NCBI RefSeq assembly: GCF_003326795.1
Contig: NZ_JPWI01000010.1
Coordinates: forward strand, 124,001 to 188,000
Origin: Thalassospira profundimaris
Lineage (GTDB): Bacteria; Pseudomonadota; Alphaproteobacteria; Rhodospirillales; Thalassospiraceae
Reading direction: 5' to 3'
DNA length: 64,000 nt
This document shows positions 16,325-25,677 of the stretch, in pieces (the stretch's first letter is position 1; each line of letters opens with the position of its first letter). The notes beneath the pieces were generated by a model that had not been told where the DNA came from, made no database searches, and saw only the letters and a list, made by a program, of their open reading frames with translations. Both the position numbers and the translations under genes were made by a program.

Positions 16325-17107
16325 ATGAGCGACGCCGTAGGGAGTGCCAAACCCGAAACTGGGGGCATTGCCAATCCGCCCGTAATCATTCTGATTGAAC
16401 CGCAGCTTGGCGACAATATCGGCAAGGCTGCGCGGGCGATGTTGAACTGTGGTCTGGTCGATCTGCGTCTGGTGCGACCGCGCGATGGCTGGCCCAATGA
16501 ACGGGCGACGGCCAATGCATCGGGTGCCGATATCGTGATTGATAACACCCGGGTGTTCGAGCGCGAGGAAGATGCCCTTGCCGATCTCAACCGCGTTTAT
16601 GTGACCACGGCCCGCACCCGTGATGCGATCAAACCGGTCTTTACCCCCAAGGGTCTGGCACCGGAAATGCGCACCGTGATCGGGCGTGGTGAAAAGGTTG
16701 GTGTGATGTTCGGTCCGGAACGGACCGGTGTGCGCAATGAACATATTGCGATGGGCGATGCGGTTGTGACCGTGCCGCTTAATCCCGGTTTCACGTCGCT
16801 TAATCTGGCGCAGGCGGTTCTGCTGATCGGGTATGAATGGTGGCAGGCTGGCGTCGATGTGCCCGATTATCAGATGATGATGAACGATACCTTCCCGGCG
16901 ACCAAGGATGATATGGAACGCCTGTTTGTTCATCTTGAGACCGAGCTTGATGCATCGGGTTTCTTCCGGGTCGAGGAAAAGCGTCCGAACATGGAACGGA
17001 ATATCCGCAACATCTTTAACCGTGCGAACCTGACCCATCAGGAAGTCCAGACATTGCGCGGCATGATCGTTGCGATGCGCGGCGGCAAGTTCAAAGCCAA
17101 GGATTGA
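16325..17107 (+). CDS. trmJ: tRNA (cytidine/uridine-2'-O-)-methyltransferase TrmJ
   Basis: This 260-residue SpoU-family (SPOUT) methyltransferase has IILIEPQLGDNIGKAARAML (motif 1, Asn/Arg), VGVMFGPERTGVRNEHIAM (motif 2) and VPLNPGFTSLNLAQAVLLIGYEW (motif 3), which together form the trefoil-knot S-adenosylmethionine site. A C-terminal helical extension (FNRANLTHQEVQTLRGMI) is typical of TrmJ, which 2'-O-methylates position 32 of tRNA. It appears monocistronic and is followed by the rpsD promoter region. Confidence 0.9.
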   Translation: MSDAVGSAKPETGGIANPPVIILIEPQLGDNIGKAARAMLNCGLVDLRLVRPRDGWPNERATANASGADIVIDNTRVFEREEDALADLNRVYVTTARTRDAIKPVFTPKGLAPEMRTVIGRGEKVGVMFGPERTGVRNEHIAMGDAVVTVPLNPGFTSLNLAQAVLLIGYEWWQAGVDVPDYQMMMNDTFPATKDDMERLFVHLETELDASGFFRVEEKRPNMERNIRNIFNRANLTHQEVQTLRGMIVAMRGGKFKAKD

Positions 17108-17249
17108 TCCTGCAAACCCGATATTGTCCAGTAGGTTGTCGGGGGATCGCCGCCGGGTTTGGCAAAGGGGCGGTTTGCTTTGACCGCTATCGCATCCGAT
17201 GCGGCAGAAATGCAGGGCTTGCATGCATTGTCAGGCGGGCGATTAATGT

Positions 17250-17277
17250 TTGACTCTTGGTCAATCATCTCTATATT
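17250..17277 (+). promoter_or_regulatory. Predicted sigma-70 promoter of rpsD
   Basis: TTGACT (17250-17255) and TATATT (17272-17277) are spaced by 16 bp, a strong match, with the start expected near 17284. The leader to rpsD is about 115 bases and rich in short A runs. Confidence 0.65.
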
Positions 17278-17400
17278 GCGCCTCACTTCCGAGAAAGCGG
17301 GTCGAAACAGGTGTTTTCGTCCCCGTTCCGTATGTCCGAATACCGGCACATGGAAACTATCGGGACAATAAAGTGATCTTTAAAAAAAGAGAGTTACAAA

Positions 17401-18018
17401 ATGTCGAAACGTATTGCTGCAAAGCATAAGATTGACCGCCGCCTTGGTGTTAACCTTTGGGGTCGTGCAAAGTCGCCGCTGAACAAGCGCGAATACGCAC
17501 CGGGTATGCATGGCGCAACCCGTCGTAAGAAGCCGACCGACTATGGTACCCAGCTGTTCGCTAAACAGCAGCTTAAAGGCTACTACGGTTCCATCTCCGA
17601 AAAACAGTTCCTGCGTTACTTCAAAGAAGCATCGCGTCGTCCGGGTGACACCTCGGAAACCCTCGTTGGTATCCTTGAGCAGCGCCTCGACGCGGTTATC
17701 TACCGCATGAAATTCGTTCCGACCGTGTTTGCTGCACGTCAGTTCGTTAACCACGGCCACATTCTTGTTAACGGCAAGAAAGTAACCATTCCGTCTTACC
17801 TTGTTAAAGAAGGTGACGTTGTCGAAGTGAAATCCGCTTCGCGCGAAATCCCGATGGTTATGGAAGCAGCCAACCTGGCAGAACGTGACGTTCCGGAATA
17901 TCTCGACGTTGATGCGAAAGCCTTCAAAGGTACCTTCGTTCGCGTTCCGAAATTCGCAGAAATTCCGTACCCGGTTCAGATGCAGCCGAACCTGGTCGTC
18001 GAATTCTACTCGCGTTAA
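17401..18018 (+). CDS. rpsD: 30S ribosomal protein S4
   Basis: This 205-residue S4 protein begins [20 protein letters not shown] and has the S4 RNA-binding domain ([36 protein letters not shown]). Family length is about 205. It nucleates 30S assembly by binding 16S rRNA. It lies alone rather than in the alpha operon, as in other alphaproteobacteria, with its own promoter and terminator. Codon use appears strongly biased, as expected of a highly expressed gene. Confidence 0.98.
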   Translation: MSKRIAAKHKIDRRLGVNLWGRAKSPLNKREYAPGMHGATRRKKPTDYGTQLFAKQQLKGYYGSISEKQFLRYFKEASRRPGDTSETLVGILEQRLDAVIYRMKFVPTVFAARQFVNHGHILVNGKKVTIPSYLVKEGDVVEVKSASREIPMVMEAANLAERDVPEYLDVDAKAFKGTFVRVPKFAEIPYPVQMQPNLVVEFYSR

Positions 18019-18051
18019 TCCTTACGGATTTCGCGACGAAACGATACGAAG

Positions 18052-18079
18052 ACGCCCGCTGGAAACAGCGGGCGTTTTT
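18052..18079 (+). terminator. Rho-independent terminator after rpsD
   Basis: Arms ACGCCCGCTG (18052-18061) and CAGCGGGCGT (18066-18075) flank a GAAA tetraloop and are followed by a TTTT tract. Confidence 0.92.
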
Positions 18080-18315
18080 GTTTGGCTGTATCACGGGCGA
18101 CCATCGGCCAGCTTTGCAATAATCCTGTCAGAAATTGCTCTGGCGGGATTGTTTTTTGCCTAAACGGCTTTGTTGACAGACAGAGATTTCAAACTTTGTC
18201 GCCCCCAAAGAGTTTCCTTGATTTTCCATGCTGCGGGCCGCATCTTGATGGTGGGAAAAATATAAAAAATGTCATACGAGCCCTTTGGGTGCGTTATGAA
18301 GCCAAGGAAACGTCG

Positions 18316-18969
18316 ATGCATCTTGAAACCTGGCTTGCCTATGTTGCGGCCTATACCATGATCTGCCTGATCCCGGGGCCAAGCGTCCTGATGGTGCTGG
18401 GGCAATCTGTGTCCCGTGGGCGAGGTGCGGCGCTTTATTGCGTGATTGGGGATCTTGCCGGGGGTGTGTCGGTGATGACGGCATCCTATCTTGGTCTTGG
18501 TGCGGTTCTGGCCGCATCAAGCGAGATGTTCATGGTCGTGAAATGGGCGGGCGTGGCCTATATGGCGATCCTTGGTGTCCTGCAAATTCGTCAGGCCCGC
18601 CGTGAAGGCCGATTTGGCGGGCAGGCTGTTTCAGATGGCGGGGAAAATATGGTTTCCCATCCCGCCGAACAGGGGCTTTGGACCGGTTTGCGGGCGGGGT
18701 TCCTGACCGGCGTTCTGAACCCCAAGATCATTCTGTTTTACATGGCGTTTCTGTCGCAATTCATTGATCCGACCGGCAATCAGACGGCCCAGTTCCTGAT
18801 CCTGATGGTGACGTCGCTTGTGATTGTTGCAGCTGTTCTGTGCAGTTATGTCTTTGCCGCGTCACGGGTGCAGACCCTGCTTAAGGGCAAAAAGGCCCGT
18901 CAGTATCTTGGTTATGGCGGTGGTGGATTGATGCTTGGTGGCAGTGCAATCATGGCAGCGTCACGCTAG
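18316..18969 (+). CDS. LysE/RhtB-family exporter
   Basis: ATG 18316 (MHLETWLAYVAAYTMICLIP) has AAGGAA at good spacing and yields 217 residues; an upstream in-frame extension to 18082 lacks a ribosome site. It has the IPGPSVLMVLGQSVSRGR first helix, about six membrane segments and FLTGVLNPKIILFYMAFLSQ (NPK motif). It is a second LysE-type inner-membrane exporter, distinct from the one at 3100-3756; substrate unknown. It is single-gene, ending at a bidirectional terminator. Confidence 0.9.
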   Translation: MHLETWLAYVAAYTMICLIPGPSVLMVLGQSVSRGRGAALYCVIGDLAGGVSVMTASYLGLGAVLAASSEMFMVVKWAGVAYMAILGVLQIRQARREGRFGGQAVSDGGENMVSHPAEQGLWTGLRAGFLTGVLNPKIILFYMAFLSQFIDPTGNQTAQFLILMVTSLVIVAAVLCSYVFAASRVQTLLKGKKARQYLGYGGGGLMLGGSAIMAASR

Positions 18970-18997
18970 AAACCCGATCACAGCCAAACGATCAAAG

Positions 18998-19031
18998 AAA
19001 ACCCCCGATGCGATGTCGCATCGGGGGTTTT
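18998..19031 (+). terminator. Bidirectional Rho-independent terminator
   Basis: A 16-bp stem (AAAACCCCCGATGCGA with its complement) encloses a 2-base loop (other registers are possible), flanked by A's and T's, between the convergent lysE-like gene and the mscS-like gene. Confidence 0.9.
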
Positions 19032-19063
19032 GTCTTTCAGGCCTGTCAGGATGCCAGCAACAG

Positions 19064-21262
19064 CTATGGCTTGTTAAGTTGCTCGGATGCCTGTTGGGCC
19101 GCGGCGGCAACGGCTTCCTGTTTTTGTTCCGGTGTGGCGTCGGCAGGGACATCGACCTTGACGTTGCGCGATGCCATCTGGATACCGTTTTCCTTGAACA
19201 TCGCCAGAACGCTTTGATAGACGGTTTTGCGAATGGTGAATTGTTCACCGGGTTTGGAGGTATATTTCAACCCGATCACCATGTTGAATTCCTCCATCCG
19301 GCGCACACCCTGGGATTTCAGCGGTTCGATGAAGCTGTCGCCGATCAGCGGATCATTAAGAAGATCGGCAGAAAGCTTTTTGACCAGCTTTTTGATCTTG
19401 TTGACGTCGGTTTCAAACGGCACACGGAATTCCAGTTTGACGATGACCCAGTCGCGGCTGTGGTTGACGATGGATTTGATTTCGCCAAACGGCACGGTCT
19501 GAAGCGGACCGCGATGGTGACGCAACTGCATCGACCGGATCGAGATGTTTTCAACCCGCCCCCTGAGGTTGTCGACCTCGATATATTCGCCAAGGCGGAA
19601 TGCATCATCAAGCAGGAAGAACACACCCGCGACAACGTCACGCACAAGTGCCTGACTGCCAAAGCCAAGCGCCAGACCAACCACGCCTGCACCGGCAATC
19701 AGCGGCCCGATATCAACGCCAAGCGATGACAGCGTGACCATGGCCACCATGATCACGATTACCGTCAGGGCAAAGTTCTTGAGCAGCGGCAGCAGGGTTT
19801 CAATGCGTGACAGCCCGGCACCACCACCTTCGTCACCGCCATGACCACTGTTTGACGCGCTCATGCGTTCATCAAGGAATGTCTTGATCAGCGACCAGAT
19901 CAGATCGGCAATCAGAAGGATCATGATGATTTCGGTTGATGCATCAATGATCCGGGCAAAGATCCCGGCATCCTCTGCCATCGCCAGACGATCCAGACCC
20001 CAGATGCGCCACATGCCAGCCAGCACAAAGACCAGAGCCAGCAGGCGCACGCCGCGTTTCAAAACGGTGGTGAAGACCGGAAGCATGGGTTTGACCGGCT
20101 GGTATTCTTCGTCATGTTCAAGGGCATTTGCCTGTGCCGCAGCATTTCGCTCGGTTGCTTCCTGTTCGGCGGCTTTGACCTTGATGCGATGCTGGCCTTC
20201 GATGATGTTGCGGAAGATCACATCAAACAGACAGGCCAGACCGATCACCAGCAAGGCCTTGAGTGCGCGCTCCGCCCCGACAATTGCCGCCCCGCCGACA
20301 AGGATCAGCCAGGCCGAAACAATCGCAGGCCATAGACGGGCAATCGAGGTTGGCAGGGCGATCTTTTCGACTTCATTGGTTGCTGTGTGGCTGGCAAAGA
20401 ACCGGCCAAGCCACCATGTCGCGACACAGAATGAAATGACTGCGATCAATACGGCAAGGTCAAACAGGATCACATCGCCCAGGACCATGGTTGGTGCGGC
20501 GCTGAATACACCGGCCAGCCCGAATGCAAACAGGGAAATCCCCGCCGCCCAGGTCAGGCTTTTGGTCAGGGCAGTGGCTGCAAGCGGATCAACATTGATC
20601 ATGCGAAGACCATCGGCCTTGGGCGCAAACAGGAACTGCAAAATGATCATCAGGATGCGCAGCAGGAAGAACGATGTCAGCAACGACATCACCGCTGCTT
20701 TCATGATTGGCGGCCAGTCAAAGATCAGGAATGTGCCCACCGACCCGATGGCAAATACACCAAGTGACAGCAGTGAAAGCACACAAAGGGCGATGATCTG
20801 TTTGAGGCGGTCGGAGAATTTTTCGGGTGTCTGGGCCTCAAGATAGGCACACATGGATGCAGAAAACCGGCGATAGATGATCTCGGCAATGATTCCGACA
20901 CCAACAAAAACAGCCGTGAAAATGGCAACCCACATCAGACCGGTCTTGCCGAAATCCGAAGACATCAGGGCCAGGGTGGCGTCAACTTCGTCGGGGAAGG
21001 CGGCAAAACCGCGAAGGGTTTCGTCAATATGGGCCTTGGTGCGGTTGATGCCATCATCAAGGAACGCGTAATAGCTGAAGGCCTCGGCTGCAACATCATC
21101 GGGCGCGCTGGCCGGGTTGGATGTGGCAGGGGCAGCATCATTTGATCCGGCCATGGCGGCAACGGCAGCCATTTGTGCAGATGCAGGTGTGTGCTGGGCG
21201 ACAAAGCATGCAGAAACCAGCCAGATTGCCAGCCATGCCATTGTTTTGATTGCTCGTTTCAT
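19064..21262 (-). CDS. Large MscS-family mechanosensitive channel
   Basis: This 732-residue protein has a cleavable signal (to about HTPASA), a periplasmic/linker region and several membrane helices (about residues 115-135, 165-215, 245-305, 320-345, 405-420, 440-465). The MscS core follows: VIVIMVAMVTLSSLGVDIGP, then LIAGAGVVGLALGFGSQALV (the glycine/alanine-rich pore helix), VRDVVAGVFFLLDDAFRLGEYIE and the beta domain with HHRGPLQTVPFGEIKSIVNH. It releases solutes on hypo-osmotic shock. It is longer than E. coli MscS (286 residues), closer to the extended multi-helix channels. It has no partner gene. Confidence 0.9.
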   Translation of the reverse strand: MKRAIKTMAWLAIWLVSACFVAQHTPASAQMAAVAAMAGSNDAAPATSNPASAPDDVAAEAFSYYAFLDDGINRTKAHIDETLRGFAAFPDEVDATLALMSSDFGKTGLMWVAIFTAVFVGVGIIAEIIYRRFSASMCAYLEAQTPEKFSDRLKQIIALCVLSLLSLGVFAIGSVGTFLIFDWPPIMKAAVMSLLTSFFLLRILMIILQFLFAPKADGLRMINVDPLAATALTKSLTWAAGISLFAFGLAGVFSAAPTMVLGDVILFDLAVLIAVISFCVATWWLGRFFASHTATNEVEKIALPTSIARLWPAIVSAWLILVGGAAIVGAERALKALLVIGLACLFDVIFRNIIEGQHRIKVKAAEQEATERNAAAQANALEHDEEYQPVKPMLPVFTTVLKRGVRLLALVFVLAGMWRIWGLDRLAMAEDAGIFARIIDASTEIIMILLIADLIWSLIKTFLDERMSASNSGHGGDEGGGAGLSRIETLLPLLKNFALTVIVIMVAMVTLSSLGVDIGPLIAGAGVVGLALGFGSQALVRDVVAGVFFLLDDAFRLGEYIEVDNLRGRVENISIRSMQLRHHRGPLQTVPFGEIKSIVNHSRDWVIVKLEFRVPFETDVNKIKKLVKKLSADLLNDPLIGDSFIEPLKSQGVRRMEEFNMVIGLKYTSKPGEQFTIRKTVYQSVLAMFKENGIQMASRNVKVDVPADATPEQKQEAVAAAAQQASEQLNKP

Positions 21263-21394
21263 CCCTGGTCTTTTCCCCTGTTACGCGATGTTTCGCATCT
21301 CACAAAGATGGGGAACTTGGTCCCAAGCATCAAGAAATAGTTTTGCGACGTAGGGGTAATAAACGCCAAGGATGTATTTTGAACAGTCAAAGGC

Positions 21395-21430
21395 ACAAAA
21401 AAACGCGCCGGGCATGGCCACAGCGCGTTT
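21395..21430 (-). terminator. Rho-independent terminator after grxD
   Basis: On the minus strand AAACGCGC and GCGCGTTT arms (21423-21430 and 21401-21408) surround a G/C-rich loop and are followed by TTTT at 21397-21400. It lies 24 bp after the grxD stop. Confidence 0.7.
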
Positions 21431-21453
21431 TAGCGTCGGGTGTGTTGCGCGCC

Positions 21454-21789
21454 TTAGGCCGCGACAGCAACGCCCTTGTCTTTAAGATGCTGGGCCAGTT
21501 CGCCCGAAGCAAACATTTCGCGTACAATGTCGCAACCACCAAGGAACTCGCCCTTGACGTAAAGCTGCGGAATGGTCGGCCAGTTCGAGAAGTCCTTGAT
21601 ACCCTGACGGATTGCCGGGTCTACCAGAACGTTGATGTCCTTGAACTGAACGCCAAGCTCGGCCATGACCTGAACCACGGCAGCAGAGAAGCCGCACTGC
21701 GGGAACATTGCGGTGCCCTTCATGAACAGAACGATGTCGTTATCGTTGATGTCCTTCTGGATGCGATCGAAAACCGGATTGTCGGTCAT
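21454..21789 (-). CDS. grxD: Monothiol glutaredoxin, Grx4 family
   Basis: This 111-residue protein has the CGFS active site at residues 32-35 (GTAMFPQCGFSAAVVQ), the cis-proline WPTIPQLYVKGEFLGGCDIV and a normal family length. CGFS glutaredoxins bind a bridging [2Fe-2S] cluster with glutathione and BolA partners and deliver clusters to target proteins. The bolA-type partner gene is 1.2 kb upstream on the same strand, with rarD between them. Confidence 0.96.
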   Translation of the reverse strand: MTDNPVFDRIQKDINDNDIVLFMKGTAMFPQCGFSAAVVQVMAELGVQFKDINVLVDPAIRQGIKDFSNWPTIPQLYVKGEFLGGCDIVREMFASGELAQHLKDKGVAVAA

Positions 21790-21881
21790 AATGATTGTCC
21801 TTGGCTTGAGCGGCGATCTTGTGTCCGCGGAAACGAGTTAAACTTTTATGGCCGAAGATATGGCTGGAACCTGAGGTTCTG

Positions 21882-22790
21882 TCAACTGTTGCGGCGGTTT
21901 TTACGGGCTGTGCGAAAGTTATCCCATGTAAAAATACCAAGTCCGAACCACACAAGACCATAGGTGACCATATGCGCGCTGGTAAAGGTTTCTCCAAATA
22001 CCAGAACCGCGACAAAGAACTGCAGGGTCGGATTGAGATATTGCATCAAGCCCAGAACCGAGAATTTCATGTTCCGCGCGGCATAGGCAAACAGGACAAG
22101 CGGGACTGTGGTGCAAACACCCAGTCCGACCAAAAGCAGATCATTGGTCGTGCCGGTATGGCCAAATGCCATGCCGCCCTGTCCGCTTAGCCAGATCATA
22201 TAGCCAAGGGCAATTGGCGTGATCAGCGCACATTCCACAAACAGTCCGGCAATCGGATCGGCTGGTACAAATTTGCGGATCACCCCGTAAAAGCCAAAAA
22301 GGGATGACAGGCTAAGCGCAATCCAGGGCAATTGTCCGTAAAAGACCAGAAGGTTTATGACCCCGATGGCACAGATGCCAACCGACAGGATCTGAATCCG
22401 GTTAAGTTTTTCGGCAAAGAAAATCCGCGCAAGGATCAGCATGATCAGCGGCATGATGTAGTAGCCAAGGCTTGCTTCAAGCGCGTTGCCGCTATTGACC
22501 GCCCAGATATAGATCACCCAGTTTCCCGCCACCAGCAAACTGCTCAGGAACAAAAGCCCCAGCGTCTTGGCCGAGGAAATCAGAACCCAAAGCTGTTTGC
22601 GACGGCCAAGTGCAAAGATCATCGCGAATGTCAAAACCGCTGACCAGATGATCCGGTGTGACAGGATTTCAAGCGGCACCGCAAAGGATACCATTTTGAA
22701 ATACAGGCCAAAAATGCCCCAGATGGTAAAGGCACCAAGTCCGGCAAGTGGTCCGGCACCGATCAGAGCAGGCTTTTCCTGTGATGACAT
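21882..22790 (-). CDS. rarD: EamA-family transporter RarD
   Basis: This 302-residue protein has ten predicted membrane helices and the RarD pattern: AFTIWGIFGLYFKMVSFAVP, LEILSHRIIWSAVLTF, AVNSGNALEASLGYYIMPL, GVINLLVFYGQLPWIALSL and LGLMQYLNPTLQFFVAVLVF. RarD proteins are inner-membrane drug/metabolite transporters of uncertain substrate. The gene sits between bolA and grxD on the same strand, with 168 and 92 bp gaps. Confidence 0.92.
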   Translation of the reverse strand: MSSQEKPALIGAGPLAGLGAFTIWGIFGLYFKMVSFAVPLEILSHRIIWSAVLTFAMIFALGRRKQLWVLISSAKTLGLLFLSSLLVAGNWVIYIWAVNSGNALEASLGYYIMPLIMLILARIFFAEKLNRIQILSVGICAIGVINLLVFYGQLPWIALSLSSLFGFYGVIRKFVPADPIAGLFVECALITPIALGYMIWLSGQGGMAFGHTGTTNDLLLVGLGVCTTVPLVLFAYAARNMKFSVLGLMQYLNPTLQFFVAVLVFGETFTSAHMVTYGLVWFGLGIFTWDNFRTARKNRRNS

Positions 22791-22870
22791 TTGATGAGCC
22801 GTGGTCAGTTAATGGGGCTGGTCAAACCGGATCGTGGGTGTGGCGGCGGGCGGTTCCGGTTTTAACGAAA

Positions 22871-22899
22871 TCGGGCGCCGATAGGTGGTCGGCGCCCGA
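22871..22899. repeat. Perfect 11-bp hairpin downstream of bolA
   Basis: Arms TCGGGCGCCGA (22871-22881) and TCGGCGCCCGA (22889-22899) flank a 7-base loop. On the minus strand the stem is followed by only TTTCGTT, and the long T run lies before the stem. It is therefore at best a weak terminator of bolA. Confidence 0.6.
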
Positions 22900-22958
22900 A
22901 AAAAAATCTTGCCTTTTGCCAAAATACCGACTGGCGTATGGCGCATGCAACTGGCGGG

Positions 22959-23192
22959 TTATTCCGGTGCTGACGTCTGAAGGGCAAGGGCATGCAGATC
23001 GCCGCCCATTTTGCCCTTGAGCGCGGAATAAACCATCTGGTGCTGAACCACGCGGGTTTTGCCGCGGAAGGATTCAGACACAACAATTGCAGCATAATGA
23101 TCGCCATCACCGCGCAGATCCTCGATCCGGACATCGGCGTCAGGAAGGGCTTCCTTGATCATGTTTTCGATTTCATAGGCTTCCATGGCCAT
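22959..23192 (-). CDS. bolA: BolA-family protein
   Basis: This 77-residue protein has the BolA class II KH-like fold: IENMIKEALPDADVRIEDLR, GDGDHYAAIVVSESFRGKTR, VVQHQMVYSALKGKMGGDLH and ALALQTSAPE. The conserved C-terminal histidine (DLHALAL) can coordinate a [2Fe-2S] cluster shared with a CGFS glutaredoxin, encoded downstream by grxD. The short length and sequence resemble the IbaG/BolA2 branch. A sigma-70-like promoter lies 64 bp upstream. Confidence 0.93.
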   Translation of the reverse strand: MAMEAYEIENMIKEALPDADVRIEDLRGDGDHYAAIVVSESFRGKTRVVQHQMVYSALKGKMGGDLHALALQTSAPE

Positions 23193-23255
23193 GGCGTTTA
23201 TTCCTTATAATTGATCGGCGGCATGTGGCGGGCCCCGATTAAACCTCTTTTATCT

Positions 23256-23285
23256 GGTATATGTTGTTGTCACGGGGGCTGTCAA
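23256..23285 (-). promoter_or_regulatory. Predicted bolA promoter
   Basis: On the minus strand TTGACA (23280-23285) and TATACC (23256-23261) are spaced by 18 bp. The -35 is perfect and the -10 partial. In the remaining gene-free stretch up to 23502 I see no other convincing signal except the GGAG ribosome site of the next gene. Confidence 0.5.
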
Positions 23286-23502
23286 TTTCTGCGCGCGGGG
23301 CAGGAACAAACATTGGTGAAAGATGCTGTGAAGCTTGTCTTGGAAGCGATATTACGCTAATTACCCAGCCTTGGGTTGCGCACACCCGCCGTCCGCAAGG
23401 TTATCCTTTGGTAAAGTGGCGCTTATGAATTAAACGGACCCGTTTCCCGATCAGGGTACGGCCCGGCAATGCGGACCCCCGGCCTCCTGTGTGGAGACGA
23501 AA

Positions 23503-23997
23503 ATGACTTCAAACAGTCTGAATATCAGCCGTGCCGATATCGACACGGATGCGACTGAACAATTCAAGGCACAGGCAAAACGCCTGCGCAAAGCCTTGGC
23601 CGCGCGCGATGTATCAATCTCGCATGCCGGATCGCTGGAACTTTTGGCGCAAAGCCACGGTTTCCGGGACTGGAATACCGCGGTCGCCATGGCGCGACGG
23701 AACATCCCGACCAATGTTTCCGATCTTGGCATCGGCAAACGCTTTGCCGGATCGTACCTTGGCCATGCGGTCACCGGATTGATCCGCAGTGTGACGGCCA
23801 CCCCGACACCGGGCGTTTTCCGGGTTGAGGTGCATCTTGATGAACCGGTGGATGTAGTGGAATCAAAGCGCTTTAGCGGCTATCGCCAGCGCATAGCGTC
23901 ACGGATCAACGAACATTGCGAACCGGTGCTGGTCAATGGCATGGCCGGGCCGGGGCTTTCGATTGATCTGCTGTTGCGCGATCAAGACGGCCAGTGA
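23503..23997 (+). CDS. Glyoxalase-related domain protein, function unknown
   Basis: ATG 23503 is preceded by GGAG and gives 164 residues. The N-terminal half has QAKRLRKALAARDVSISHAG and LELLAQSHGFRDWNTAVA, a helical motif common to the alphaproteobacterial 'glyoxalase superfamily' small proteins. The C-terminal half (IGKRFAGSYLGHAVTGLIRS, FRVEVHLDEPVDVVESKRFS) forms a predicted beta-barrel-like domain. No glyoxalase metal ligands are evident. The next gene starts inside its stop codon (GTGA), so the pair is translationally coupled. Confidence 0.75.
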   Translation: MTSNSLNISRADIDTDATEQFKAQAKRLRKALAARDVSISHAGSLELLAQSHGFRDWNTAVAMARRNIPTNVSDLGIGKRFAGSYLGHAVTGLIRSVTATPTPGVFRVEVHLDEPVDVVESKRFSGYRQRIASRINEHCEPVLVNGMAGPGLSIDLLLRDQDGQ

Positions 23998-24452
23998 CAC
24001 AGTTTATTGAAACGATAAATGACCAAACGCTCCGGCAGCTTCCCAAAGTTGCCGGGGCCTATGTGCTGGTGATCGAACTGGCAAATGATCTTGTCCTTCA
24101 GAACAAACGCTTCGCCGGAACCATTTTGCCCAAAGGCACCTACCTTTATTGTGGCTCGGCCAACGGCCCCGGCGGCATTGCTGCGCGCGTCAAACGCCAC
24201 TGCAAACAGGATAAGAAACCCCATTGGCATGTCGATGAACTGACCTCAAACGGGGCAGGGCGGATTGTGTCTGTGCTGGTGGTGCCGGGCGGGAATGAGT
24301 GCGAACTCAGGGCCCGCTTGCAACGATATGCGCCCGATGTCCCGGTAACCGGTTTTGGCAGCAGCGATTGCACAGACTGTTCAGCACACTTGATGTCCGT
24401 GCCGGTAAATCAATCACGAAAATTTGGGAAAATCATAGCGGGGGCTGCTTAG
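23994..24452 (+). CDS. GIY-YIG nuclease-family protein (DUF123 type)
   Basis: This 152-residue protein starts at GTG 23994, overlapping the preceding stop by 4 bases. It has a GIY-YIG-like core: [43 protein letters not shown] and [12 protein letters not shown], with a cysteine pair in [14 protein letters not shown]123 proteins resemble a compact endonuclease of the GIY-YIG superfamily, usually about 140 residues; DNA cleavage by this branch is not proved. It converges on moaA with a 4-base overlap. Confidence 0.82.
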   Translation: MTQFIETINDQTLRQLPKVAGAYVLVIELANDLVLQNKRFAGTILPKGTYLYCGSANGPGGIAARVKRHCKQDKKPHWHVDELTSNGAGRIVSVLVVPGGNECELRARLQRYAPDVPVTGFGSSDCTDCSAHLMSVPVNQSRKFGKIIAGAA

Positions 24453-25465
24453 CCCCCGGTCATGCTCATATGACGACCGACAGCCGGTTTCTGGCCTTTG
24501 CGGTCAATCACGAAGTCATGGCCTTTGGGTTTGAGGTCCATGGCGGCATCAAGCATCTGATCAAGGGCGCGTGGGTCGCCAGTACGCAGGGCGGCGCGCA
24601 AATCAACGTGGTCTTCCTGACCAAGGCACATGTAAAGCGTACCGGTGCAGGTCACACGCACGCGGTTGCAACCTTCGCAGAAATTATGGGTCAACGGGGT
24701 GATGAAGCCCAGACGCCCACCGGTTTCGGCCACGGTGGTATAGCGGGCCGGGCCGGGGGTGACGTGATCGGACGGGATCAGGGTGAATTCCTGTTCCAGA
24801 CGTTCGCGGACCACCGTCAGTGGCAAGTACTGATCGGTGCGATCACCATCGATATCGCCAAGCGGCATGGTTTCGATTAGGCAAAGATCGAAACCTTCTT
24901 TCCCGCACCATGACACCAGACGCGACATTTCATCTTCGTTGAAGTTCCGAAGGGCAACCGTATTGATCTTGATGCTGATCCCGGCAGCCTTGGCGGCTTC
25001 AAGCCCTGCGAGAACCTGTTCAAGGCGGCCACGGCGGGTGATTTCGGTGAATTTCTGGGAATCAAGGCTATCAAGCGAGATGTTCAGGCGCTTGACGCCA
25101 AGGCGGGCCAGATCATCGGCATAGGTGGCAAGCTGGCTGCCATTGGTGGTCATGGTCAGTTCATCAAGCGCACCGGTTTTGAGATGACGCGACAGATCGG
25201 AAATCAGATCCATGATGCCACGGCGCACCAGCGGTTCGCCACCGGTCAGGCGCAATTTGCGCACACCGCGATTGATAAAGGCAGAGCAAAGCTGATCGAG
25301 TTCCTCGAGCGTCAGGACTTCGGATTTTGGCAGGAAGGTCATGTTTTCCGCCATGCAATAGGTGCAGCGGAAATCGCAGCGATCCGTTACAGAAACGCGC
25401 AGGTAGGAGACATGCCGGCCGTATTTGTCGATCAGTGGTTTGGTCATGGCGTTGGTTTGCAACAT
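24449..25465 (-). CDS. moaA: GTP 3',8-cyclase MoaA
   Basis: This 338-residue radical-SAM enzyme has the N-terminal cluster CDFRCTYC (C30, C34, C37), [14 protein letters not shown], the [12 protein letters not shown] strand, [20 protein letters not shown], a second cluster motif in [20 protein letters not shown] and the essential C-terminal Gly-Gly. It makes 3',8-cyclo-GTP from GTP, the first step of molybdenum cofactor synthesis. No Moco-riboswitch-like structure was evident in the 106 bp upstream, and no other moa gene is adjacent. Confidence 0.97.
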   Translation of the reverse strand: MLQTNAMTKPLIDKYGRHVSYLRVSVTDRCDFRCTYCMAENMTFLPKSEVLTLEELDQLCSAFINRGVRKLRLTGGEPLVRRGIMDLISDLSRHLKTGALDELTMTTNGSQLATYADDLARLGVKRLNISLDSLDSQKFTEITRRGRLEQVLAGLEAAKAAGISIKINTVALRNFNEDEMSRLVSWCGKEGFDLCLIETMPLGDIDGDRTDQYLPLTVVRERLEQEFTLIPSDHVTPGPARYTTVAETGGRLGFITPLTHNFCEGCNRVRVTCTGTLYMCLGQEDHVDLRAALRTGDPRALDQMLDAAMDLKPKGHDFVIDRKGQKPAVGRHMSMTGG

Positions 25466-25571
25466 TAGCTCTGGTTTCGCGGGGCCTTGATATCAGACTG
25501 TGGCACAGCAGCCCCGGTGTTGACCAGCCCGTTTAGAATGTCTGTGATCACCTTTCCGTCAGGTGCAAACG

Positions 25572-25613
25572 AAAAAAGCCGCACAGGGTGCAGAATGATA
25601 TCACCTGTGCGGC
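25572..25613 (-). terminator. Rho-independent terminator of the 25678-26493 gene
   Basis: On the minus strand GCCGCACAGG and CCTGTGCGGC arms pair around a 16-base loop and are followed by TTTTTT. It insulates the downstream moaA. Confidence 0.9.
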
Positions 25614-25677
25614 CTCTGTTATAGGTCACCGGCGGGTAACCGACGGGTAACTGTGCGTCGCTTTGGACGCGTCTGGC

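Noticed and set aside
22871..22899. Strong terminator for bolA
   Set aside because: The T tract lies on the wrong side of the stem for the minus strand; listed only as a hairpin.
25466..25571. Molybdenum cofactor riboswitch upstream of moaA
   Set aside because: The only strong structure there is the terminator of the neighbouring gene; no Moco-motif-like multi-stem fold was seen.
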